A stretch of 5,514 nucleotides of DNA from an uncultured Anaerostipes sp. (GTDB lineage: Bacteria; Bacillota; Clostridia; Lachnospirales; Lachnospiraceae), in assembly GCA_900756035.1 (NCBI GenBank), contig CAAEIR010000174.1, forward strand, positions 1-5,514, given 5' to 3'. The position numbers were made by a program, and so were the translations under genes. The first letter of the stretch is position 1, and each line of letters opens with the position of its first letter. Under the pieces are notes generated by a model, which was not told where the DNA came from, searched no databases, and saw only the letters and a list, made by a program, of their open reading frames with translations. This document shows positions 1 to 5,514 of the stretch, one piece after another.

Positions 1-1
1 G

Positions 2-64
2 TCATCCTTTAGTATGGTAGATAAAACTATTATGCACGAAGAAGAACATTTATGGAAGTACTAA
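2..64 (+). CDS. possible C-terminal tail of an upstream gene (partial, unknown)
   Basis: An open frame enters from the left edge and runs 20 codons to a TAA at 62-64, ending in residues HEEEHLWKY. It could be the end of a gene that starts outside the window. Twenty codons without a stop in AT-rich DNA is weak evidence, and I do not recognise the sequence. Its only value is to mark where DNA unrelated to the following DUF262 remnant may end. It does not resemble the N-terminal part that the DUF262 gene lacks. The alternative is plain non-coding sequence. Confidence 0.22.
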   Translation, partial: SSFSMVDKTIMHEEEHLWKY

Positions 65-104
65 TTTTATTCACAGAAATTAATGCAATTCTGTACTAGG
101 ATTT

Positions 105-944
105 TTGGGGAGGACATATGTAGATGAAAGAGGAGGGGTTGTTAATTCTAATAAGGATAGATTTAAACTTACAAAAATAAAGATATTGTCGGAATTGGAA
201 GGTAAAAGTATTGAAAACATAGGCAGCAATTTTGAAGAAAAAGTGTTAGAATTTCCTATGGATATAATCGAGATTGATTATGAACAAAATCCGGACTTTA
301 GTCCCATCGATTTATTTTTAAGATTAAATACAAAGCCATATCCTATTAAAGAAAATACTTTTGAAATGTGGAACGCTTATGTAGATAAAGATATTGTTAT
401 TAAAGTCAAGAGTATAGCTAATAAATACGAAAAGAAGGTATTTAGAGCTAAGGATAATCGAATGAAGCTAGAAGAGTTAATAACATCTCTGGCTTATATT
501 GATTACAGAATGAATCAACCTAATACTGATATTTGCAATGTTTTAAATATTTATAAAAGAAATGACAGAATGTGCTCAAGAATAATGAGCAAAGATAATG
601 TAACAAAAACGTTAAGTGATTTATCAATTAATTCACCTAAACTTTTTATAAGTGCATTAGATAATGTCGAGCTTTTTATTGAAAAGATTCTTTTACTAAT
701 AGATAATGATACAGATAGAATGAGAGATCTTTTTAATCATTCGAGAAAGGGGACACTATATAAAACTGATCAAAACTATTATTTTTTATGGGCAATGTTA
801 TTTAACATTACTTTAGAAGAAATTAAAATAAACAAAGCATGTCTGTTTGAGAATATAAAAAAATTTTTCCAGATAGCACAAAAGGTTCCCAATGAATGTA
901 CAGTTGAAAAATTTATTAACATGTTAAGTATTAAGTTAAAATGA
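105..944 (+). pseudogene. DUF262 (GmrSD N-terminal-like) protein, 5'-truncated
   Basis: The 279-codon frame matches the middle and C-terminal part of DUF262 proteins. The landmark is DFSPIDLFLRLNTKPYPIKE at residues 64-83, followed by NTFEMWN (84-90); this corresponds to the family's (D)(I/L)F.RLNT...L...E..NA block. DUF262 is the N-terminal domain of GmrS-type nucleotide-dependent DNA restriction proteins and occurs in many phage-defence loci. Full-length members carry a D-G-Q-Q-R motif before this region, and that motif is absent here. The only start in frame is TTG at 105. Reading in frame upstream of it gives SVLGFLG, still family-like, back to a TAA at 81-83, so the homology extends left past the start. 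I therefore read it as a remnant that lost roughly its first 100 codons, although the remaining frame is undamaged. No partner gene follows it. DUF262 assignment is fairly sure; loss of function is inferred. Confidence 0.7.
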
Positions 945-1234
945 TAAAGATAGGTGTGGAAAAGATAAGTAGCTGGATCGTATTGATGAGGTTTTGTATG
1001 CCTTATAAAAGGTACTTAATGAATTTCTTATTGGTAGTAGTAAAGTGAAGTGTTGAAAATATAAATGCACGTTTTTCATAGTGGATTTATTCTGATATGG
1101 GAGGGAAGATCGCATGTCCGCCCAGGGCCAATTCTGCTCTGTGAACATCATTATTATACACTCAACACATTGTGAGTCCATAGTCCTGTTGCAGCATGTT
1201 GGACAGTGAAAGAAGTTATAAAGAAAAAATTTTA
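945..1234. other. gene-poor gap between the DUF262 remnant and the recombinase
   Basis: No convincing gene lies here on either strand. The one candidate is a 31-codon frame at 1114-1209 with a well-placed GGAGG, listed separately. AT-rich -10-like strings occur (TATAAA at 1004-1009, with TTGATG at 983-988 only 15 bases upstream), but none makes a good promoter. The part at 1100-1200 is more GC-rich than its surroundings. Attachment sites of large serine recombinases often lie beside their gene, so this gap could hold a former element end, but I see no sequence proof of that. Confidence 0.5.
1114..1209 (+). CDS. possible 31-residue small protein or leader peptide
   Basis: ATG at 1114 opens a 31-codon frame ending with TGA at 1207-1209. 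A strong Shine-Dalgarno match, GGAGG at 1100-1104, lies nine bases before the ATG, better than the signal in front of the recombinase. The peptide starts MSAQGQFCSV, then has a run of four isoleucines and two later histidine/cysteine clusters. I recognise no family. It ends 25 bases before the hairpin of the terminator at 1235-1270, which would suit a leader peptide controlling read-through into the recombinase. A 31-codon frame can also arise by chance, or be a scrap of an older gene. Confidence 0.25.
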   Translation: MSAQGQFCSVNIIIIHSTHCESIVLLQHVGQ

Positions 1235-1270
1235 GGCGCAAGGACGATGATGTCTTTGCGTCTTTTTCTT
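1235..1270 (+). terminator. intrinsic terminator just upstream of the recombinase
   Basis: An 11-bp stem (1235-1245 with 1252-1262, two G-T wobbles, otherwise perfect) encloses a six-base loop, GATGAT. It is followed at once by TTTTTCTT. This is a textbook Rho-independent terminator. It ends only 22 bases before the recombinase start codon, leaving no room for a full promoter in between. Recombinase transcription would therefore have to read through it, which makes an attenuation role possible. Confidence 0.85.
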
Positions 1271-1292
1271 AATTGACGAGAGATATGATTTG

Positions 1293-2539
1293 ATGAAAAA
1301 AATCAGATTGGTTTTACCACCTCCAAAAGAACAGAAAAAACTGAGAGTAGCAGCATATTGTCGTGTCAGCACCAAAAGTAAAGCGCAAAAAGAAAGTTTA
1401 AGGAATCAGATTTTATATTATACAGAGCGGATATTGGATAATGATAATTGGGAATTTGCAGGTGTATATTATGATTTTGGAAAAACCGGTTTGCGAAAAA
1501 AGGGAAGAGCCGGGTTGGAACGGATGCTAAAGCAGGCGGATAAAGGGAAAATAGATTACATACTTACCAAATCAGTAAGCAGAGTGTCAAGAGACACGCT
1601 TGAACTATTGAACATAATCAGATTTTTGAAGGAAAGGGGAATCAGTATGTATTTTGAAAATGAAAAGTTAGATTCATTGAATCCAGTAGCAGAAGCGTAT
1701 ATAACATTGTCAGGAGCAGTAGCGCAGGAGGAGAGCAGAAATATAAGTGAAAACATGCAGTGGGCAGTTACAAGAAGATTTGAGCAGGGGACTTTTACAA
1801 ATTATAAAGCATTTATGGGGTATCAATGTATAGAGGGGGAGTTGGTAATAGTTCCTGAGCAGGCGGAAGTTGTTAAGATGATATTCGATTTTTATTTAAC
1901 AGGATATACTTTTGCTCAGATTAAAGCAGAATTAGAAAAGCGGAATATTAAAACAGCAACGGGGAAAAGCCAGTGGGACACAACAACGATACAAAAGATG
2001 TTGAAAAATGAAAAGTATAAAGGAGATAGTTTGTTCCAAAAAACTTTTACAGAAGATTATTTAAATGGAATCCGTAAGAAAAATGAGGGACAGCGTCCGA
2101 AGTATTATGTGAAAGACAGTCATCCGGCTATTATTTCGCCCGAGATTTTTGACAGAGTACAGGAGGAAATGTTTCTGAGAGTAAGATTAGTACTGGATGA
2201 AAAAGGAGAAAAATCGAATATAGGCAATCGGTATAGCAGCAAATATTTGTTTAGTAATCTATTGGTTTGTGGAAATTGCGGGCAGGTTTCAGACGTAGAA
2301 CGGAAAGAGGGAAGATTGTATGGAGATGCGGTACAAGAATGGAGAAGGGGAAGATGGTATGTGGGTGTTCTCCGACCTTGCAAGATGAGAAGATGAAAAG
2401 AATTCTGGCGGTTGCTGTGTGTGGTGGTGTGTATGATGAGAACATTGTGAAAAATAAGGTAAAAAGAGTTGATGTTTATGAGAAACAGATCATTATCTGT
2501 TTTGCAGAGGAGAATGAATACAAGGTTTGCAGCTTGTGA
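1293..2539 (+). pseudogene. large serine recombinase, frameshifted in the zinc ribbon
   Basis: This is a site-specific recombinase of the large serine (resolvase/invertase) family, which integrates and excises mobile elements. From ATG 1293 (preferred over TTG 1290), AAYCRVST places the nucleophile at Ser26. SVSRVSRDT holds Arg97 and Arg100, and EESRNISENM (146-155) is the usual end of the catalytic domain. The recombinase DNA-binding domain follows (about 170-300). The zinc ribbon begins with CGNCG at 326-330. After that glycine the frame is wrong: it reads 37 unrelated residues to a TGA ending at 2396. The other frame from 2282 gives AGFRRRTERGK, then VWRCGTRMEKGK and a second cysteine pair, then 85 codons in all to the stop at 2537-2539. 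One missing G in the GGG at 2280-2282 explains this and would restore 415 residues. Without the ribbon and C-terminal tail it is unlikely to work. A sequencing error is possible. Confidence 0.88.
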
Positions 2540-2568
2540 GAGGAAGTGAACAGAGGGCGATACTATTT

Positions 2569-2904
2569 ATGCTGAAATTGGAAATTAGACTGAATGCAGA
2601 ACAAATCAGTGAAGGTGGAAAACATACTCCGGAAGTTTTATATGGGATGTTGATTCGAGCATTTCAAAAAGAACAGATAGATTATAGTGAAAAGCCGGAT
2701 GAAACAGTGCTTTTTGTAGGACGAGGATGTACCAAAGATTATGCATGTTTTGGGAAATTAATTACGGCATTGAGAAATCAGTCCTGGTTCATGGAGTATG
2801 TAGAGCGGTGGATTTGGTATAACAGCGATGATGGAGAAGATGAAAATGACTTTGTTGTGGAGGATGTTTTGTTGCATTACACCAACCGGACAAGTATTGA
2901 ATGA
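2569..2904 (+). CDS. small unknown protein between two serine recombinases
   Basis: This 111-codon frame is intact and starts at ATG 2569 with an AGAGGG about 11 bases upstream. A GTG at 2536 is the alternative; it overlaps the recombinase stop as GTGA, which would couple translation and add 11 residues. The protein begins LKLEIRLNAEQISEGGKHTP, has a mixed middle, then KLITALRNQSWFMEYVERWI. It ends in a very acidic stretch (NSDDGEDENDF) before VVEDVLLHYT. There is no signal peptide, membrane segment or cysteine motif. I cannot name a family. Its position directly after one recombinase and before the remains of another suggests it belongs to the integration module, perhaps as an accessory or control protein; that is inference. 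It shows no damage although both neighbours are broken. Confidence 0.68.
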   Translation: MLKLEIRLNAEQISEGGKHTPEVLYGMLIRAFQKEQIDYSEKPDETVLFVGRGCTKDYACFGKLITALRNQSWFMEYVERWIWYNSDDGEDENDFVVEDVLLHYTNRTSIE

Positions 2905-3002
2905 TTCTATGTTTGAGTAACGGGTATCAAATGCTGCAAAGGAATGGTGGATTTTCGGGAAATGCGAATATGTTGATAAGCTGATTACAGTAAAAAACCG
3001 CT

Positions 3003-3488
3003 CTGCATGAAGTGATTATGACAGCAGTTAACAGTGCAGTAGAAGAACAGGGCAAATTCGTGCAAGCATTCCGGGAGAATGTCATACGGATTATAGGGAG
3101 TTACTCTGCGACTGCAGAACTTACGGAATATGATAGCCGGATAGAGGAACTTCAGAAAAAGCTGATGAAGCTCATCGAGGAAAGTGCGAAAGTTGAGTCA
3201 GCAGATGAAGTGTTCGATAAGGAGTATCGCATCATAGCAGATGAGAACAAAGAACTGAAGAAGAAAAAGGTCAAGGTTGTCCGGGAGTGGCAGCTGGCTG
3301 AGTCCTATGACCAGAGGATGCAAGATATGGAAGGTTACATGAGAAAGACCAATTACCTGAAACGGGAGTTTGATGATGAGCTGGGAAGACGATTGCTGCG
3401 GGCAGTCAGGGTTATCAATGAAAGCAAGATAGAGATACAGTTTCAGTCCGGAATTGTGATGACACAGCGGATAGATTTTGAAGATTAA
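3003..3488 (+). pseudogene. C-terminal remnant of a second serine recombinase
   Basis: The frame reads LHEVIMTAVNSAVEEQG, then AFRENVIRIIGSYSATAELTEY, then a long charged coiled coil (SRIEELQKKLMKLIEES and ENKELKKKKVKVV). It ends REFDDELGRRLLRAVRVINE, IEIQFQSGIVM and RIDFED. This is the usual tail of large serine recombinases: the helical hairpin after the zinc ribbon that controls pairing of integrase subunits. The catalytic serine domain and DNA-binding domain are missing. The frame is open only back to a TAA at 2991, and the only usable starts are internal (GTG 3012, ATG 3018). In another frame, about 2921-3004 reads WIFGKCEYVDKLITVKNR, which may be a decayed zinc ribbon running into this tail after a small shift near 3003. 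It most likely arose by an internal deletion in a tandem recombinase pair. Confidence 0.8.
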
Positions 3489-3499
3489 GGAAGGAGGGA

Positions 3500-3532
3500 G
3501 CCAATCCGAAGGGAGCGCTCCCGCCGGATGGC
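3500..3532. repeat. GC-rich palindrome after the recombinase remnant
   Basis: A perfect 12-base palindrome, GGGAGCGCTCCC (3511-3522), sits inside a second inverted pair, GCCAATCCG (3500-3508) with CGGATGGC (3525-3532). One extra A is bulged and AA/GC form an internal loop. It begins 12 bases after the remnant's stop codon. There is no T-tract, so it is not a standard terminator. It could be an RNA-stabilising 3' hairpin, a dispersed palindromic repeat, or part of an element end. Confidence 0.65.
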
Positions 3533-3539
3533 ACATGGG

Positions 3540-3597
3540 ACACTGCTAAGAATAAAATCCTCAGACGGTGGGCTGAGGGTTTTATTGTTGGCAGTGT
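3540..3597. terminator. long hairpin, probably a bidirectional terminator
   Basis: Two 25-base arms (3540-3564 and 3573-3597) pair around an eight-base loop, ACGGTGGG. The only mismatch is 3550/3587, and there are two G-T wobbles (3547/3590, 3558/3579). The inner arms carry AATAAAA on the left and TTTTATT on the right, so each strand ends its GC core with a T-rich run. That is the layout of a two-way Rho-independent terminator. The outer ACACTGC/GCAGTGT pairing makes it longer than most terminators. It separates the recombinase remnant from the nuclease unit. Confidence 0.72.
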
Positions 3598-3648
3598 GAA
3601 CATTAGTGGATTTATAATGATTTTACATAAAACGCATTGGAATGAACC

Positions 3649-3677
3649 TTGTAACAAAAGTGTGTCTGTGATAAAAT
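3649..3677 (+). promoter_or_regulatory. predicted sigma-A promoter of the nuclease gene
   Basis: TTGTAA (3649-3654) and TAAAAT (3672-3677) are separated by 17 bases, matching the -35 and -10 consensus at four and five of six positions. Transcription would start near 3684, giving a leader of about 55 bases before the ATG at 3740. A second, poorer candidate is TTGGCA (3588-3593) with TATAAT (3613-3618) at 19 bases, partly inside the hairpin arm. Confidence 0.5.
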
Positions 3678-3739
3678 TTAGATATGATAGGAGTAGTTTG
3701 CGGTTCTGGCAAAAACCTTCAAAGAAAGGAAGAGCAGAT

Positions 3740-4540
3740 ATGAGTAAGAATTGGGAAGAAAAGTTCAGGACGGAAGATCTGCAGCGCCTTCGGGGGTTTC
3801 GTCTGATGGATGATGACTTCATGTCGAAATGTTTTGAAGAAAATATTGAGTGTACAGAGTTGGTTCTCCATATTGTTCTTGGAAGAGATGACTTGAAAGT
3901 GAAAAAGGTGGAGACACAGCATTTTATGAAGAATCTGCAGGGCAGATCGATTATTCTGGATATTTACGCAACAGATGAGACGGGAAAGCGGTACAATGTG
4001 GAAATCCAGAGAGCGGATCGTGGGGCAGGAGCAAAGAGAGCCAGATATCACAGTAGCCTGATTGATGCGAATGTGACTGAGCCAGGGGATAAACTGGAGA
4101 ACTTAGTAGAAACCTACGTGATCTTTATTACAGAAAATGATGTGCTGGGAAAGGGAAAGCCGCTTTATCATATTGACCGAGTAATCAAAGAAACAGGCGA
4201 GAACTTTGGCGATGAGGCGCATATTTTATATGTGAACGGTGCATATCGGGATGAGTCGCCCATAGGGATTCTGATGCATGATTTTTCCTGTACAGATGCA
4301 AAGGATATGAAGTATAGAACATTGGCAGAACGTGTAAGATATTTCAAGGAAGATGAGAAAGGAGTGGCTGCTATGTGTAAGGCAATGGAAGATATGCGGA
4401 ATGAGGCTAAATTAGAAGAGAGAAAAGAAATTGCTTGTAGTTTGCTTGTAGATGGTGAGTTATCTTATGAGAAGATTGCAAAGCATACAGGATTTACAGT
4501 CGAAGAGATCCAGAAACTTGCGACTCAAGAGGGGGCGTAA
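3740..4540 (+). CDS. Rpn-family PD-(D/E)XK nuclease / putative transposase (PDDEXK_2)
   Basis: This 266-residue protein belongs to the Rpn (recombination-promoting nuclease) / PDDEXK_2 family. Characterised members are DNA endonucleases that stimulate RecA-independent recombination, and some act in phage defence. The catalytic core is visible as SIILDIYATDETGKRYNVEIQ (residues 70-90, quoted here in part: ILDIYATD and YNVEIQ). Asp74, Glu88 and Gln90 make the D...ExQ form typical of this family, where Gln replaces Lys. Later family landmarks are YHIDRVIKETGENF and HILYVNGAY. The C-terminal part has a charged helix (about 215-232) and SYEKIAKHTGFTVEEIQKL, which looks like a small helix-turn-helix. 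The start is ATG 3740, chosen for AAAGGAAG at 3725-3732; the frame stays open upstream to 3596 but has no family sequence there. It is full length and undamaged, and is transcribed alone between two terminators. Confidence 0.9.
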   Translation: MSKNWEEKFRTEDLQRLRGFRLMDDDFMSKCFEENIECTELVLHIVLGRDDLKVKKVETQHFMKNLQGRSIILDIYATDETGKRYNVEIQRADRGAGAKRARYHSSLIDANVTEPGDKLENLVETYVIFITENDVLGKGKPLYHIDRVIKETGENFGDEAHILYVNGAYRDESPIGILMHDFSCTDAKDMKYRTLAERVRYFKEDEKGVAAMCKAMEDMRNEAKLEERKEIACSLLVDGELSYEKIAKHTGFTVEEIQKLATQEGA

Positions 4541-4581
4541 ATCGCTTTAGGAGTTATTGTATTTTTAATGTAAAATAAATT

Positions 4582-4616
4582 ATAAAAGGGTTACCAGAGA
4601 ATGGTAATCCTTTTAT
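4582..4616. terminator. terminator after the nuclease gene
   Basis: A 15-bp stem (4582-4596 with 4602-4616, one G-T wobble) closes a five-base loop, GAGAA. The right arm ends in CCTTTTAT and the left arm begins ATAAAAGGG, so both strands have a T-run at the end of the stem. It starts 41 bases after the nuclease stop codon and 48 bases before the next start, so it separates the two genes into different transcripts. Confidence 0.8.
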
Positions 4617-4664
4617 GGATTTATGATACATATATAAAATTGTGATAAACGAGGTAAGAACTGA

Positions 4665-5432
4665 ATGTTGCATATTAAGTTATTTCCAGCAGAGTATGGA
4701 GATTGTATTATATTGTCTATTGGAAAAGAAAGTCAATATAATATATTAATTGATGGTGGATTATCAAAGACTTATCATAAATATATAAAAGCGGAAATAC
4801 AGCATATAAAAGAGCTTGGACAGAAAATTGGTTTGATGGTATGTACACATATGGATAATGATCACATATGTGGACTTATTCAAGTTTTGAAAGGAACAAA
4901 TTTTAATTTTATAGAGAACGTTTGGTATAATGGCTTCCTTCAAATTGTTAATAGTCGATTCTATTCTCAAAAAGAAAATATTTTTACAGAAAAAGATAAT
5001 AAAATTTTGGATGAAATTATTTCCCAAGGAATGCTATTGGATGTAGATCAAGAAGTTGGAATAAATGAGGGAATGTCTTTGGGTGTATTAATAGAAGAAA
5101 GAAGGATACCCTTAAATTCAGCTGCTAGAGGACAAGCGATATGCTCAGAATTAGTAAAAAATAAATATGAAATTGCCCCCAGTATATTTATTACAATTTT
5201 AGGACCATCAAAAGATAATATTATAGAATTGGAAGAGTACTGGAAAAAGGAAATGGTTTCTAGAAATTATATGTTTAGAGTATCCGACAAGAGGAGGTTA
5301 ACTGAAGCATTTGAATACCAAATAGAACGTATAAAAGCTATATACGCTAATGAATGCTTTAAAATTAGTGAGAATGAAGATTTGATGAAATATATTGGTG
5401 GTTTGACAGAAAGGGATATAATGGTCTCATAA
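4665..5432 (+). pseudogene. MBL-fold metallohydrolase (ComEC-like), N-terminal half
   Basis: ATG 4665 follows GAGGT (4651-4655) at nine bases. The protein starts with the classic metallo-beta-lactamase fold opening: AEYGDCIIL (residues 9-17), NILIDGG (26-32) and THMDNDHICGL (61-71). The last is the THxDxDH metal-binding form (His62, Asp64, Asp66, His67) shared with ComEC/Rec2-like proteins. Relatives go on to a GDS-type aspartate and an H-H-G-S motif that complete the metal site; both are missing. The frame ends after 255 residues at GGLTERDIMVS, where sequence resembling an insertion-sequence end begins, so I read it as cut by that insertion. Stand-alone MBL proteins of this type often sit beside ATPase or protease genes in defence loci, but no partner is visible here. 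It is much more AT-rich than the nuclease gene. The MBL assignment is firm and the truncation likely; the cellular role is unknown. Confidence 0.8.
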
Positions 5433-5447
5433 ATTAAGACACTTTTT

Positions 5448-5476
5448 CGGACAAATATTAATGAATCTGATATACT
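5448..5476 (+). promoter_or_regulatory. predicted promoter of the right-edge (transposase?) gene
   Basis: CGGACA (5448-5453) and TATACT (5471-5476) lie 17 bases apart, matching -35 and -10 at four and five of six positions. The -10 lies within the inverted repeat CTGAT...ATCAG (5466-5483), so a protein binding that repeat could block transcription. Confidence 0.45.
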
Positions 5477-5507
5477 AAAATCAGTATGAAAGTGAGGATT
5501 CATCATT

Positions 5508-5514
5508 ATGTCCA
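5508..5514 (+). CDS. start of a gene running off the right edge, probably a transposase
   Basis: ATG at 5508 is preceded by GTGAGGA (5492-5498) at nine bases and by the promoter at 5448-5476. Only Met, Ser and part of a third codon are present, so the product cannot be read. Calling it a transposase rests only on the insertion-sequence-like leader. Confidence 0.4.

Larger units (their letters stand above)
5433..5514 (+). mobile_element. left end of an insertion sequence (possibly IS3-like), cut by the window edge
   Basis: Directly after the MBL stop the sequence changes to a compact, non-coding leader beginning ATTAAGACACTTTTTCGGAC. It contains a promoter, an inverted repeat (CTGAT 5466-5470 with ATCAG 5479-5483), a ribosome binding site and an ATG at 5508. 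A terminal repeat, then about 75 bases of leader, then a first open frame is the usual layout of an insertion sequence end. A terminus containing GACACTTTTT is reminiscent of IS3-family ends, but I cannot assign the family. The exact junction is uncertain by roughly 15 bases on either side, because the MBL stop may itself lie in the inserted DNA. Confidence 0.45.

Noticed and set aside
58..98. GTACTA occurring at 58-63 and 93-98, considered as a target-site duplication at the DUF262 junction
   Set aside because: It is only six bases, common in AT-rich DNA, and the 29 bases between the copies do not resemble a mobile element.
936..1241. Reverse-strand frame of 101 codons over the gap, with a C-P-T-C-C start
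   Set aside because: It runs through the forward terminator and low-complexity AT stretches, ends in serine/leucine/phenylalanine-rich sequence, and has no convincing start or family sign.
2280..2284. Programmed frameshifting in the recombinase
   Set aside because: There is no slippery heptamer at the site and no obvious stimulatory structure; a simple base loss explains it better.
2283..2396. The last 37-odd residues of the first recombinase frame as a genuine C-terminus
   Set aside because: They match no recombinase, while the neighbouring frame continues the zinc ribbon without a gap.
3596..3739. N-terminal 48-codon extension of the nuclease frame
   Set aside because: The stretch contains the promoter and ribosome binding site, shows no family sequence, and the ATG at 3740 has a proper Shine-Dalgarno site.
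4431..4451. Ten-base direct repeat TTGCTTGTAG with an 11-base period inside the nuclease gene
   Set aside because: The codons translate to the expected family sequence (IACSLLVDGE), so no duplication is needed; it looks like chance.
1..5514. CRISPR array, tRNA or rRNA genes, riboswitches
   Set aside because: No spaced direct repeats, cloverleaf arms or conserved riboswitch cores were seen on either strand.

Overview
The window looks like accessory DNA from a low-GC, gut-type Firmicute, most likely Lachnospiraceae or a close Clostridia relative. The basis is the AT-rich codon use, the tandem serine recombinases of the kind carried by clostridial integrative elements, and an Rpn/PDDEXK_2 nuclease of a type common in Lachnospiraceae. 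These family assignments come from reading motifs; no database search was run. Base composition changes along the window. The left (about 65-944) and right (about 4665-5432) genes are strongly AT-rich, while the recombinase C-terminal remnant and the nuclease gene (about 3000-4540) are more balanced. This suggests pieces of different origin.

Left to right: a possible 20-codon tail of an upstream gene (2-64), then a 5'-truncated DUF262 gene (105-944) of the type found in GmrSD-like and other defence contexts. A 348-base stretch without a recognised gene follows. It ends in a good hairpin-plus-T-tract terminator (1235-1270) lying just 22 bases before a large serine recombinase gene (1293-2539). 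That recombinase is broken by what looks like loss of one G inside the zinc-ribbon codons, so the last 85 codons lie in another frame. A small unknown acidic protein gene (2569-2904) follows. After it comes the C-terminal coiled-coil tail of a second serine recombinase (3003-3488), whose catalytic part is missing.

Next come two strong inverted-repeat structures: a GC-rich palindrome at 3500-3532 and a 25-bp-arm hairpin at 3540-3597. The intact Rpn-family PD-(D/E)XK nuclease gene (3740-4540) has its own promoter (3649-3677) and a terminator after it (4582-4616). It is the best preserved gene here. The right end holds the N-terminal half of a ComEC-like metallo-beta-lactamase fold gene (4665-5432). 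It stops abruptly where what looks like the end of an insertion sequence begins, with its own promoter, ribosome binding site and start codon at the window edge.

Taken together, this is a decayed insertion hot spot. Two possible defence-related genes are cut at opposite ends, the integrase module is inactivated, and one small nuclease unit between terminators stays intact. I see no complete new multi-gene system. The parts most worth following up are the small protein between the recombinases, the large hairpins around the nuclease gene, and the two truncated genes, whose full-length relatives would show what the island once carried.
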